Assembly (NCBI RefSeq): GCF_900446255.1
Contig: NZ_UIGI01000001.1
Location: forward strand, 4,738,763-4,802,762
From: Buttiauxella agrestis
Lineage (GTDB): Bacteria > Pseudomonadota > Gammaproteobacteria > Enterobacterales > Enterobacteriaceae
DNA: 64,000 nucleotides
Direction of reading: 5' to 3'
The notes beneath the pieces are model-generated. The model ran no database searches. It was given only the letters and a program-made list of their open reading frames with translations, and was not told the origin of the DNA. A program made the position numbers and the translations under genes. Shown here one piece after another: positions 9,432 to 17,759 of the stretch. Each line of letters opens with the position of its first letter. Within the stretch, counting starts at the first letter, position 1.

Positions 9432-10346
9432 ATGGATGCGAAACAAACCCGCCAGGGCGTGTTACTTGCGCTGGCGGCGTACTTTATGTGGGGCATCGCG
9501 CCTGCATATTTCAAGTTAATCCACTATGTCCCGGCTGATGAAATCCTGACGCATCGCGTGATTTGGTCATTCTTCTTTATGGTGGTGCTGATTAGCCTGA
9601 GCCGCCAGTGGCCACAGGTGAAAAAATCCTGTCAGAACCGTAAGAAGGTTTTTGCCATGGCACTCTCGGCGGTGCTGATTGGTGGTAACTGGCTGCTGTT
9701 CATTTGGGCGGTGAATAACAATCACATGCTGGAAGCCAGCCTGGGGTATTTCATCAACCCGCTGGTTAACGTATTGCTGGGAATGATTTTCCTCGGCGAA
9801 CGTTTCCGCGCAATGCAGTGGGTGGCGGTAGGTCTTGCCGCTTGTGGTGTTCTGGTTCAACTGTGGACATTCGGCTCGCTGCCAATCATTGCTCTGGGCC
9901 TGGCGTTTAGCTTCGCGTTTTACGGGCTGGTGCGTAAGAAAATTGCCGTGGATGCACAAACTGGCATGTTGGTGGAAACGCTATGGCTGTTGCCCATTGC
10001 CGCAATTTACTTATTTGGCATCGCTGACAGCTCGACCAGTCATATGGGGCAAAACTCGATGTCGCTGAACTTACTGCTGATTGCGGCGGGCGTGGTAACA
10101 ACGATTCCATTGCTGTGTTTTACCGCAGCGGCCACCCGCCTGCGCCTCTCGACACTGGGTTTCTTCCAGTATATTGGCCCAACGCTGATGTTCCTGCTGG
10201 CAGTGACGTTCTACGGTGAAGTGGTGGGCAAAGATAAGTTGCTGACCTTTGGCTTTATCTGGGCCGCGCTGGCGCTGTTTATTCTTGATGCGGTTTATAC
10301 GCAGCGAAACTCACGGATTGCGGCGCGCACGGTCGCGCAGAAGTAA
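9432..10346 (+). CDS. rarD: EamA-family transporter RarD
   Basis: Inner-membrane protein of 304 residues with ten predicted membrane segments (for example GVLLALAAYFMWGIAPAYF at 9-27 and GLAFSFAFYGLVRKK in the second half). The start MDAKQTRQG was chosen from the K-12 protein; an in-frame ATG at 9402 would add ten residues without homology. It is named for chloramphenicol sensitivity, and its true substrate is not known from sequence. It ends directly before a bidirectional terminator shared with corA. K-12 yigF and yigG, which separate rarD from corA, are absent. Confidence 0.93.
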   Translation: MDAKQTRQGVLLALAAYFMWGIAPAYFKLIHYVPADEILTHRVIWSFFFMVVLISLSRQWPQVKKSCQNRKKVFAMALSAVLIGGNWLLFIWAVNNNHMLEASLGYFINPLVNVLLGMIFLGERFRAMQWVAVGLAACGVLVQLWTFGSLPIIALGLAFSFAFYGLVRKKIAVDAQTGMLVETLWLLPIAAIYLFGIADSSTSHMGQNSMSLNLLLIAAGVVTTIPLLCFTAAATRLRLSTLGFFQYIGPTLMFLLAVTFYGEVVGKDKLLTFGFIWAALALFILDAVYTQRNSRIAARTVAQK

Positions 10347-10350
10347 AAAA

Positions 10351-10368
10351 GGGAGCCAATCGGCTCCC
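10351..10368. terminator. Bidirectional terminator between rarD and corA
   Basis: Stem arms GGGAGCC (10351-10357) and GGCTCCC (10362-10368) enclose AATC. It is preceded by six A and followed by a pyrimidine-rich T tract, so it can terminate rarD on the plus strand and corA on the minus strand. Confidence 0.8.
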
Positions 10369-10382
10369 TTCTCATTTTCTTC

Positions 10383-11333
10383 TCACAACCAGTTTTTACG
10401 CTTGAAGTAGAGATACGGCGCGAGGCCTGCGAGGATCATGACGATAATCGCCGCCGGATAACCGAAGCTCAGTTTCAACTCGGGCATAAACTCAAAGTTC
10501 ATCCCGTAGCTGGATGCCACAAGCGTCGGCGGCAGGAATACGACCGATACCACCGAGAAGATCTTGATGATGCGGTTCTGCTCGATATTGATAAAGCCCA
10601 TCGCCGCCTGCATCAGGAAGTTCACCTTCTGGAACAGCGATTCGTTGTGTGGCAACAGGGATTCGATATCGCGCAGGATCTCACGCGCCTGCTCAAGCTG
10701 ACCGCTCGGCAAACGTGCTTTACGCACCAGGAAGTTGAGCGCGCGTTGGGTATCCATCAGACACAAACGGACTTTCCAGCCGATATCTTCAAGCTCAGCC
10801 AGCGTTGAAAGTGCTGCGTCATATTCATCGCCCTGGTGCCCTTCCATGATTACACGGCTAAGTTTTTCGAGATCGCTATAAATGTTTTCGATTTCGTCTG
10901 CCAACTGTTCGATTTTGGTTTCGAACAAGTCGAGCAGTAATTCGTAAGCGTTGCCGTCAACCATATTCTGGCTACGAGCACGCATACGATAGAGGCGAAA
11001 CGCAGGTAATTCGCGCTCACGCAGCGTAAACAGGCGGCCTTCACGAATGGTGAATGCCACGGTGCTGTTGCCCGCGTGATCGTCTGCATCTTCATAAAAG
11101 AAAAATGAGTGGATGTGCAAACCGTCTTCGTCTTCAAAAAAACGCGCGGATGCTTCGATGTCTTCCAGTTCCGGGCGGGTTGCCAGGCTTTGTCCAAGTT
11201 CCGTTTGCACGCGCTGACGCTCGCTCTCTTCAGGCTCGACCAAATCAACCCAAACAGAATTGCTCAGGTTATCGGCCTCATCAAGCTCGAGACGGGACAG
11301 ACGATTGTTTTCCAGTTGAAATGCGCTCAGCAT
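10383..11333 (-). CDS. corA: Magnesium/cobalt/nickel channel CorA
   Basis: Pentameric inner-membrane Mg2+ channel of 316 residues, as in K-12. The start [17 protein letters not shown] follows GGAGT on the transcript; a longer frame from 11381 adds a non-homologous hydrophobic stretch. A large acidic cytoplasmic funnel with a long helix (about 140-235) is followed by two C-terminal membrane segments joined by the invariant YGMN (GMN at 277-279). The C-terminus KRKNWL is cytoplasmic. A long leader (about 245 nt) with a small frame and strong hairpin precedes it, suggesting control of elongation as described for Salmonella corA. Confidence 0.97.
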   Translation of the reverse strand: MLSAFQLENNRLSRLELDEADNLSNSVWVDLVEPEESERQRVQTELGQSLATRPELEDIEASARFFEDEDGLHIHSFFFYEDADDHAGNSTVAFTIREGRLFTLRERELPAFRLYRMRARSQNMVDGNAYELLLDLFETKIEQLADEIENIYSDLEKLSRVIMEGHQGDEYDAALSTLAELEDIGWKVRLCLMDTQRALNFLVRKARLPSGQLEQAREILRDIESLLPHNESLFQKVNFLMQAAMGFINIEQNRIIKIFSVVSVVFLPPTLVASSYGMNFEFMPELKLSFGYPAAIIVMILAGLAPYLYFKRKNWL

Positions 11334-11462
11334 GACCGGTACTCCCAATGCAAAAAATATCAGGGACAGTTCGGTTGGCACACAGACAGAAACAATATAA
11401 GTTTCAGACCATTAAAAAGTCTGACTCATTGCGACGGGATATACGAGATATGGGGTCGCCGA

Positions 11463-11503
11463 CAACCACTAAGGCTATCAGCATTCGAGGATAGCCTTAG
11501 AAG
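11463..11503. promoter_or_regulatory. Long hairpin in the corA leader
   Basis: Perfect 11-bp arms CTAAGGCTATC (11469-11479) and GATAGCCTTAG (11490-11500) enclose a 10-nt loop. Outer pairs ACAAC/GTTGT extend the stem past a small internal loop. There is no following T run on the corA strand, so it is not an intrinsic terminator. The stop codon of the upstream small frame (11497-11499) lies inside the stem, so a terminating ribosome would disrupt the hairpin. Confidence 0.7.
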
Positions 11504-11553
11504 TTGTACCTGGATGACAGGTAATTGAGCCAGTATTTACTGGGTGTGTCCAA
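11497..11553 (-). CDS. Candidate corA leader peptide (corL-like), 18 codons, TTG start
   Basis: In the predicted corA leader, AAGAGG precedes a TTG by about nine bases, opening a frame that encodes MDTPSKYWLNYLSSRYNF and stops at TAA inside the leader hairpin. Salmonella corA has a leader frame, corL, whose translation controls Rho-dependent termination before corA. The position, between a good promoter and the coding sequence, and the overlap of stop codon and stem fit that model. The start codon is non-ATG and I cannot compare sequences, so the homology to corL is inferred. Confidence 0.5.
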   Translation of the reverse strand: MDTPSKYWLNYLSSRYNF

Positions 11554-11585
11554 GGCGAGTGTCCTCTTAGCGTAATCGTGCGCGC

Positions 11586-11614
11586 ATGTTACGCCACCAC
11601 AAATATGGCGTCAA
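11586..11614 (-). promoter_or_regulatory. Predicted corA promoter
   Basis: On the minus strand TTGACG (11609-11614) and TAACAT (11586-11591) are 17 bp apart, a strong sigma70 match. The implied start near 11579 gives a leader of about 245 nt before the corA ATG at 11333. Confidence 0.7.
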
Positions 11615-11643
11615 CACGCAACGGGACACCGCTTGCGAATAAA

Positions 11644-11665
11644 TACCCTCGGTGTTTAAAGGGTA
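11644..11665 (-). terminator. Probable uvrD terminator
   Basis: About 40 bp past the uvrD stop, the transcript can form TACCCT/AGGGTA with a 10-nt loop, followed by TTTATT. The stem is short and the T tract interrupted, so this is a weak call. It separates uvrD from the corA promoter; K-12 yigE, which lies between these genes, is absent. Confidence 0.45.
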
Positions 11666-11701
11666 GCAAAAGCGTAAAAAACTATGAGTTATTCCGCTGA
11701 C

Positions 11702-13864
11702 TTACACGGTTTCAAGACGTGCATAAGCGGCAACTAACCACTTAATTCCTTGTCCTGGGAATGCCACCTGAACCCGGCTATGTTCGCCGCTCCCTTCCAG
11801 GTTAACGATGGTGCCTTCACCAAATTTTGCATGACGGACACGCTGCCCAAGTTTGTAGCCAGTGTCGTTTTCGGAAATTGGCGTTCCCATGCGTTGATGG
11901 CTTACCGGGCGGCTAATGCTGGCGCGCAGGCGAACTTCTTCCACGCAGTTTTCAGGCAACTCGCCAATGAAACGAGAAGGACGGTGGTACACCTCTTTGC
12001 CGTACAGACGGCGGGTTTCGGCATAGGTAATCGTGAGTTTTTGCATCGCTCGCGTCACGCCGACGTAAGCCAGGCGGCGTTCTTCTTCCAGACGCCCGCC
12101 TTCATCCAGCGACATCTGGCTTGGGAACATGCCCTCTTCCATACCGACGATGAATACTTGCGGGAACTCCAGCCCTTTCGCCGAGTGCAGCGTCATCAGT
12201 TGAACTGCGTCTTGCCAGGTATCGGCTTGCCCTTCCCCGGCTTCAAGTGCCGCGTGAGACAAGAACGCTTGCAGCGGCATCAGGTCTTCGTCTTCATCCT
12301 GATAGCTGAACTGGCGTGTTGCCGTGACCAGTTCTTCTAAGTTTTCGATACGCGTCTGGCCTTTCTCGCCCTTTTCCTGCTCATACATAATCATTAAGCC
12401 CGAGTCTTTAATAACCCGGTCGGTTTGTACGTGCAGCGGCATATCGATAGTTTCATGAGCCAGCGCGTCGATAAGTTCCATAAAGCGTTGCAGCGCAGAA
12501 GCCGCACGGCCCGCCAGCGCTTTTTCTTGCAGCAGCAAACGGCAGGCCTGCCACAATGTGAGTTGTTTATCGCGGGAGGTCTGGCGCACCACGTCTAATG
12601 TGCGATCGCCTATGCCGCGCGTTGGGGTGTTAACCACGCGTTCAAACGCCGCATCGTCATTACGGTTAGCAATCAGGCGCAGATACGAGAGCGCATCTTT
12701 GATTTCCTGACGTTCGAAGAAGCGCATCCCGCCGTAAATGCGGTATGGCATGCTGACCTGCAACAATGCTTCTTCGAGCACGCGCGATTGGGCGTTGCTG
12801 CGGTACAAAATCGCGCAGTGTTCAAGCGCTCCGCCATTTTCCTGCCACGTTTTGATGCGGTTAACCACAAAACGCGCTTCATCTAATTCGTTGAATGCGC
12901 AATAAAGTGAGATCGGCTCGCCGTCGCTGCCATCCGTCCACAATTCTTTGCCTAAACGACCTGAGTTATTGGCAATCAGGGCGTTGGCGGCATTCAGAAT
13001 GTTGTTGGTGGAACGGTAGTTTTGCTCAAGGCGAATCGTTTGTGCGCCGGGGAAATCGGTCAGGAAGCGTTGGATGTTCTCCACTTGCGCCCCGCGCCAC
13101 CCGTAGATTGACTGATCATCGTCACCCACGATCATCACTTTGCCAGTATCACCCGCCAGCATGCGAATCCACGCGTACTGAATGCTGTTGGTATCCTGGA
13201 ATTCGTCCACCAGAATGTTGGTAAAGCGTTCGCGGTAGTGGTTAAGAATATGGGGTTTGTTCAGCCACAACTCATGAGCACGCAGCAATAGTTCGGCAAA
13301 ATCCAACAGGCCTGCGCGGTCACAGGCTTCCTGATAGGCCTGATAAACTTTCTGCCAGGTTTGCTCGACTGGGTTGCCATAGCTTTCAATGTGATGCGGA
13401 CGCAAACCTTCGTCTTTTTTGCCGTTAATAAACCACATTGCCTGGCGTGCCGGCCACTGTTTATCATCGAGATTCATGGCTTTAATCAGGCGTTTTAACA
13501 AGCGCAGCTGATCTTCGCTGTCCAGTATTTGAAAATCCTGCGGCAGGTTAGCGTCCATGTGATGCGCACGCAGCAAGCGATGTGCAAGGCCGTGGAAGGT
13601 GCCCACCCACATACCGCCCTGGCTGGTTCCCATCAACTGGCCGATACGGTGGCGCATTTCCGCCGCCGCTTTGTTGGTAAACGTCACCGCCATAATGGAA
13701 TACGGCGAGCAGTTTTCCACGCTAATCAACCACGCAATGCGGTGCACTAATACGCGCGTCTTACCACTACCCGCCCCTGCCAGCACCAGCATGTTGCTAC
13801 GCGTGGCTGCGACGGCTTCGCGCTGTTTGTCATTGAGGCTGTCGAGCAGGTAAGAAACGTCCAT
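11702..13864 (-). CDS. uvrD: DNA helicase II UvrD
   Basis: Superfamily 1A 3'-5' helicase of nucleotide excision and mismatch repair, 720 residues as in K-12. Walker A is AGAGSGKT (29-36), motif II VDEFQDTN is at about 218-225, [13 protein letters not shown] follows, and motif VI VGVTRAMQKLT is at about 600. The C-terminal YKLGQRVRHAKFGEGTI is the Tudor-like RNA-polymerase-binding domain. The start MDVSYLLDSL was chosen over an in-frame ATG two codons upstream. A LexA box lies 29 bp upstream, so it is expected to be SOS-induced. Confidence 0.98.
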   Translation of the reverse strand: MDVSYLLDSLNDKQREAVAATRSNMLVLAGAGSGKTRVLVHRIAWLISVENCSPYSIMAVTFTNKAAAEMRHRIGQLMGTSQGGMWVGTFHGLAHRLLRAHHMDANLPQDFQILDSEDQLRLLKRLIKAMNLDDKQWPARQAMWFINGKKDEGLRPHHIESYGNPVEQTWQKVYQAYQEACDRAGLLDFAELLLRAHELWLNKPHILNHYRERFTNILVDEFQDTNSIQYAWIRMLAGDTGKVMIVGDDDQSIYGWRGAQVENIQRFLTDFPGAQTIRLEQNYRSTNNILNAANALIANNSGRLGKELWTDGSDGEPISLYCAFNELDEARFVVNRIKTWQENGGALEHCAILYRSNAQSRVLEEALLQVSMPYRIYGGMRFFERQEIKDALSYLRLIANRNDDAAFERVVNTPTRGIGDRTLDVVRQTSRDKQLTLWQACRLLLQEKALAGRAASALQRFMELIDALAHETIDMPLHVQTDRVIKDSGLMIMYEQEKGEKGQTRIENLEELVTATRQFSYQDEDEDLMPLQAFLSHAALEAGEGQADTWQDAVQLMTLHSAKGLEFPQVFIVGMEEGMFPSQMSLDEGGRLEEERRLAYVGVTRAMQKLTITYAETRRLYGKEVYHRPSRFIGELPENCVEEVRLRASISRPVSHQRMGTPISENDTGYKLGQRVRHAKFGEGTIVNLEGSGEHSRVQVAFPGQGIKWLVAAYARLETV

Positions 13865-13892
13865 TGGCACCGCCGTTGAGGAGATAAAAATA

Positions 13893-13912
13893 TACTGTGG
13901 TTTTATACAGAA
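13893..13912. promoter_or_regulatory. LexA box upstream of uvrD
   Basis: TACTGTGGTTTTATACAGAA carries the CTGT-N8-ACAG core of the SOS operator with flanking TA and an AT-rich centre. It lies 29-48 bp upstream of the uvrD start codon, between uvrD and yigB, the position of the K-12 uvrD SOS box. Strong sequence match. Confidence 0.85.
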
Positions 13913-13921
13913 TTAATCAGA

Positions 13922-14638
13922 TTATATCAGCGCGGTGAGGGATGCCAACTGCGAAATTTCCAGATGTGGCAATAAACGGCTGTCATTAATCTGCATCAGG
14001 TCGCCATCGCGCAGGTTTATCCAGCATGCCTGCATCCCACAGCGGACGGCTCCGGCAACGTCTGTCGTCAGGTCATCACCCACATGCAAAATGTGGCCGA
14101 GCGGTACATCGAGCTTTTCAGCCGCCAGGTGATACATGTCGTTGAATGGCTTAGAGCGTCCGTCAGGTCCGGCACGCAGTACAAACTTGAAGTACTTATC
14201 GAGGCCGAAAAGGTGCGGCTCGGCGTTACCGTTGGTAATCGCCACCAGCGGCCATTTCTCACCCAGTTTTGCTAATGTGTCGTGCGTTTCTTGCGGCACG
14301 TCGATTTGGCTGCGCCAGTGGGCGAAATTCGCCATACAAGCCAGTGCGCCAGCGGCTGCTTCATCTGCTGACAAACCCGCGTCCAGCATCGCTTGTTCAA
14401 CGGCACGGCGACGCCATTCGGTCACATCGTGGTAAATATCCGGTTCTGCGAGGCGCAGCGCATGCCGAATATGCAGAAAATCTTGACGTTGCAGGTGGTT
14501 AAGCTTCGGATGGTAATTCTGCACGAAGCTCATTGATTCACGTTCGGTACGCGTAATCACTTCGCGGTTGTCGTACAGGGTGTCGTCGAGATCGAAAGTG
14601 AGCGCGGCAATAGGCCCAAGTGGACGGTAAAAGTGCAT
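13922..14638 (-). CDS. yigB: HAD-family FMN/pyrimidine-nucleotide phosphatase YigB
   Basis: HAD hydrolase of 238 residues, the K-12 length. Motif I is [10 protein letters not shown] with Asp16 and Asp18, motif II is VAITNGN around residue 123, motif [15 protein letters not shown] around 182. E. coli YigB dephosphorylates FMN in riboflavin metabolism and also acts on other phosphates. It is the last gene of the lptM-dapF-yigA-xerC-yigB group; its ATG overlaps the xerC stop by one base (TAATG), indicating translational coupling. Confidence 0.95.
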   Translation of the reverse strand: MHFYRPLGPIAALTFDLDDTLYDNREVITRTERESMSFVQNYHPKLNHLQRQDFLHIRHALRLAEPDIYHDVTEWRRRAVEQAMLDAGLSADEAAAGALACMANFAHWRSQIDVPQETHDTLAKLGEKWPLVAITNGNAEPHLFGLDKYFKFVLRAGPDGRSKPFNDMYHLAAEKLDVPLGHILHVGDDLTTDVAGAVRCGMQACWINLRDGDLMQINDSRLLPHLEISQLASLTALI

Positions 14639-15543
14639 TACGATTTCCCTCGTTTAGCGCGTGGATGCGCTGCATCATACACTGAGGCTAAGTGTTGGAA
14701 GTCGAGATGGGTATAGATTTGCGTAGTAGAAAGGTTGGCGTGGCCTAATAATTCCTGCACGCCGCGCAGATCCCCGCTCGATTCCAGCATATGCGTGGCA
14801 AATGAATGGCGCAGTTTATGTGGATGCACATGGCTGTTTAGCCCCTGTTTTATTCCCCACTCGCTAAAGCGTTTTTGAACGTTACGTGCCGAGATACGTT
14901 TCCCCTGCTTTGAGAGAAATAACGCATCGTCATCCGGACCAAAAAGCTCACGCAGATCCAGCCAGTGCTCAATCCAGGTCACAGCAGATTTCCCCACCGG
15001 CACCCGACGCTCTTTGCTGCCTTTCCCCATCACCCACACTTCACCCGTCGCCAGATCGATGTGGCGGCAGTCCATATTCACCAGTTCGGAAAGACGCAAA
15101 CCTGCGCCGTACATCACTTCAAGCATCGCACGGTCGCGTACCGCGAGCGGATCGTTAATGTCGATATCCAGCAGGCGGCTCACGTCATCGACGTCGATAT
15201 TTTTTGGCAGGTGGCGACCTGCTTTCGGCGTGGAAATCCCTTTTGCGGGATTGGCTTTGAGTTGGCCCTGGCTAACACACCAGTCGAAGAAACTTCGTAA
15301 TGCAGAAAGACGTAACGCCAGGCTTGATGCCCCTAGCCCCGCCTTGCGGCTGCGAACCGTGATTGAACGAACCGCTGCGGCGTCGCACTGTTGCCAGGTA
15401 CTCAGTTTCATCTCGCTTGCCAGGCCGATTATCGCGGTGAGCTGGCGGCCATAATTGAGTAGAGTCAGCGGGCTTAACTGGCGCTCCACTTTCAGGTAGC
15501 GCAGAAAGCCGTCAACAGCGATTTGCAGCGGGGAGTCGGTCAT
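14638..15543 (-). CDS. xerC: Site-specific tyrosine recombinase XerC
   Basis: Works with XerD at dif, with FtsK, to resolve chromosome dimers. It has 301 residues versus 298 in K-12. A SAM-like core-binding domain covers about 1-100. The catalytic residues are visible: Arg in [10 protein letters not shown], Lys in [11 protein letters not shown], His and Arg in HPHKLRHSF, His268 in [10 protein letters not shown], and the nucleophile Tyr277 in QIYTH. The ATG overlaps the yigA stop. It is a housekeeping Xer gene, not a mobile-element integrase. Confidence 0.97.
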   Translation of the reverse strand: MTDSPLQIAVDGFLRYLKVERQLSPLTLLNYGRQLTAIIGLASEMKLSTWQQCDAAAVRSITVRSRKAGLGASSLALRLSALRSFFDWCVSQGQLKANPAKGISTPKAGRHLPKNIDVDDVSRLLDIDINDPLAVRDRAMLEVMYGAGLRLSELVNMDCRHIDLATGEVWVMGKGSKERRVPVGKSAVTWIEHWLDLRELFGPDDDALFLSKQGKRISARNVQKRFSEWGIKQGLNSHVHPHKLRHSFATHMLESSGDLRGVQELLGHANLSTTQIYTHLDFQHLASVYDAAHPRAKRGKS

Positions 15544-16244
15544 ACCCGCTCAACCCAACGCTCCAGCAAATCTGGCAACATCAGCGCCAGTTCATGCAGT
15601 AATTGTGTGCCTTGCCCTTCCTGGTAATGCTGAGGATCACGACTACTGAATACCAGTACGCCTAAATCCGCATCGCTACCCATCAGAGAAAGCGCCACCG
15701 AGCCAATCGCTTTCGCCTGAGGCAAAACGACCAGTAACTCAGGGCCATTTAATGATCCAAGATAATGCTGCCTGTCGCCCAGGCGTTGAATACGCAGCGG
15801 CTCAAAAGCCTGGCGATTCAATGCCAGATGGGTGAAATCAGAAGGAGCACCAATCCGCCAACGGTCTGCAAAAAGACGCACATTCGCGCCCGCCAGACCC
15901 ATTTCACGCGCCCAACGATGCAAGCGATTCAGCATGTCCTGCAAGCTGGTGGCAGAAGCCAGACGGCCTTGCAACTTCAGTAAGCGGTAGAACAAACCTT
16001 CGTTGGTACTCGCCTGCTCCATCAGCAAGGTCATGTTTTCTTCAAGAAAATTGATGTGGTTACGGCTACGCGCCATATGCCATTCAACCAACGAAACGCT
16101 GCCACGCACCGGGTGCGGGACTTGCATCTGTTCTACATGCTGGGCGTTACGAATAAAGAAATCGGGATGACGTAACAGATATTCCGCCACCATGCGGTCA
16201 TCCAGTTCCAGTACGGCTTCTTGCTGTTCCTCGGCGTTCTTCAT
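15540..16244 (-). CDS. yigA: DUF484 protein YigA
   Basis: Cytoplasmic protein of 234 residues (K-12 235) of the DUF484 family, distantly GAF-like. The conserved N-terminal [12 protein letters not shown] and [19 protein letters not shown], around residues 23-75, are typical. The function is unknown in E. coli. It overlaps the dapF stop and the xerC start by 4 bp each, so it is co-translated with cell-wall and recombination genes, an arrangement kept in many gammaproteobacteria. Confidence 0.92.
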   Translation of the reverse strand: MKNAEEQQEAVLELDDRMVAEYLLRHPDFFIRNAQHVEQMQVPHPVRGSVSLVEWHMARSRNHINFLEENMTLLMEQASTNEGLFYRLLKLQGRLASATSLQDMLNRLHRWAREMGLAGANVRLFADRWRIGAPSDFTHLALNRQAFEPLRIQRLGDRQHYLGSLNGPELLVVLPQAKAIGSVALSLMGSDADLGVLVFSSRDPQHYQEGQGTQLLHELALMLPDLLERWVERV

Positions 16245-17065
16245 AGATGTATAAATCCATCATAGACGTGGGCCGCCGGGCCGGTCATAAACAACGGGGT
16301 TCCCGGCCCTTTCCAGGCGATATCAAGACGGCCACCAGGCAGCTCCACGCGAACCTGTTCCGCAAGTATTCCTTGCAAAATGCCTACGGCGACTGCGCCG
16401 CAAGCGCCACTGCCACAAGCTTGTGTTTCTCCGGCACCGCGTTCATAAACACGCAGGCGGATATGTTCTTTGGTCACGACTTGCATAAAACCGATGTTCG
16501 CGCGCTCAGGGAAGCGTTCGTGGTTTTCCATCACCGGCCCCAGTGTTTCCACGGCGGCGGTCGTCACTTCGTCAACCTGAATAACGCAGTGCGGATTACC
16601 CATCGACACGACGCCGCACATAATGGTCTGTTCGGCGGCACGCATAATATAGGTCTTTTCCGCTTTGTTGGCGCGGAACGGCACGGCGGACGGTTCGAAA
16701 TTCGGCTCGCCCATATTTACGCGCACCAGTTCATCTTCCGTCACGCTGAGAACCATGCGGCCATTAGCTGTACTGACACGAATATCGCGTTTGTTCGTCA
16801 GCCCTTTCAGGCGCACAAAACGAGCAAAACAACGTGCGCCATTGCCACATTGTGAGACTTCGCTGCCGTCGGCATTGAAAATACGGTAATGGAAATCGAG
16901 GTCAGGATCGTACGGCGGTTCAACCACCAGCAACTGATCGAAACCCACACCTAAATGCCGGTCGGCCAGGCGACGAATCAACTCAGGGGAGAAATAGACA
17001 TTTTGAGTCACCGCGTCGACGACCATAAAGTCATTGCCAAGGCCATGCATCTTTGAGAACTGCAT
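16241..17065 (-). CDS. dapF: Diaminopimelate epimerase
   Basis: Converts LL- to meso-diaminopimelate for lysine and peptidoglycan without a cofactor. It has 274 residues as in K-12; the start [13 protein letters not shown] was chosen over an ATG four codons upstream. The two catalytic cysteines are in [10 protein letters not shown] (Cys73) and [10 protein letters not shown] (about Cys217). The gene lies 38 bp downstream of lptM, as in K-12. Confidence 0.97.
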   Translation of the reverse strand: MQFSKMHGLGNDFMVVDAVTQNVYFSPELIRRLADRHLGVGFDQLLVVEPPYDPDLDFHYRIFNADGSEVSQCGNGARCFARFVRLKGLTNKRDIRVSTANGRMVLSVTEDELVRVNMGEPNFEPSAVPFRANKAEKTYIMRAAEQTIMCGVVSMGNPHCVIQVDEVTTAAVETLGPVMENHERFPERANIGFMQVVTKEHIRLRVYERGAGETQACGSGACGAVAVGILQGILAEQVRVELPGGRLDIAWKGPGTPLFMTGPAAHVYDGFIHL

Positions 17066-17103
17066 CTTCTGCTCCATATACGCGGCTACTTTTTAAATGT
17101 TTT

Positions 17104-17310
17104 CTAGTAGATAACCTGAGTCGGTGCGTTATCAGTCCCACGGTCGTTACGTTCCGGCGCGGTAGATTGTGTTTGTTTATCCGGTGTTACCTGGCTCGTA
17201 GGCTTGGTTTTGCCATCAGCGGGCGGAAAATACAGAGGCCCTTTAAGACCGCAGCCAGAAAGACTGGAAAGTGCCAGCAAGAGCGCCAGTGGGCAGAAAA
17301 TTTTCTTCAT
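17104..17310 (-). CDS. lptM: LPS-assembly lipoprotein LptM (YifL)
   Basis: Small lipoprotein of 68 residues. A signal peptide ends in the lipobox LSGC, with Cys20 as the acylated residue, followed by GLKGPLYFPPAD. The rest is polar and low in complexity. In E. coli LptM binds LptD/LptE and helps oxidative maturation of the LPS translocon at the outer membrane. It heads the dapF cluster and diverges from cyaY. Confidence 0.93.
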   Translation of the reverse strand: MKKIFCPLALLLALSSLSGCGLKGPLYFPPADGKTKPTSQVTPDKQTQSTAPERNDRGTDNAPTQVIY

Positions 17311-17438
17311 TATTGAGATGCCTGTAATCCAATATTCTGTCTTCTATCATCGCAGGTGATCCCTGAAAAGCAATACTCTTTTCTATTGGCGGGCGTTGCT
17401 TTTATACTGCCCTAAAGACGAACAACTGAGAAAAACAT

Positions 17439-17759
17439 ATGAACGACAGTGAATTTCATCGCCTGGCTGACGGCCTGTGGTCAACAATCGAAGAACGCCT
17501 GGATGACTGGGATGGTGACAGTGATATCGACTGCGAAATTAATGGTGGCGTGCTGACGCTAAGTTTTGAAAATCGCAGCAAGATTATTATCAACCGCCAG
17601 GAGCCTTTGCATCAGGTGTGGCTTGCCACCAAAAGTGGGGGTTACCATTTTAATCTGAAAGACGATAAGTGGATTTGCGACCGCAGCGGCGCTGAGTTTT
17701 GGCAGTTGCTGGAAGAAGCCTGCACACAGCAAGCTGGAGAACCAGTTAGCTTTAGCTAG
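17439..17759 (+). CDS. cyaY: Frataxin-like iron-sulfur regulator CyaY
   Basis: Cytoplasmic 106-residue frataxin homologue, identical in length to K-12. The N-terminal acidic ridge ([16 protein letters not shown], about 18-33) binds iron and IscS; the sheet carries [12 protein letters not shown] and GYHFN. It modulates iron-sulfur cluster assembly. It is convergent with cyaA, and the two stop codons overlap within TAGCTA, leaving no room for a terminator between them. Confidence 0.96.
   Translation: MNDSEFHRLADGLWSTIEERLDDWDGDSDIDCEINGGVLTLSFENRSKIIINRQEPLHQVWLATKSGGYHFNLKDDKWICDRSGAEFWQLLEEACTQQAGEPVSFS

Noticed and set aside
10850-11248. Long alternative-frame and antisense open frames inside corA, recQ, uvrD, wecC, ilvC, ilvD and other genes.
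   Set aside because: They are fully contained in confidently identified genes and arise from codon bias; none has its own promoter or conserved domain.
11393-11528. An ATG-started frame of about 26 codons in the corA leader loop (MLIALVVVGDP...).
   Set aside because: No ribosome-binding site precedes it, and it starts within the hairpin; the TTG frame upstream has better signals.
14638-15543. Tyrosine recombinase as a sign of a mobile element.
   Set aside because: Length, catalytic residues and the dapF-yigA-xerC-yigB context identify housekeeping XerC.
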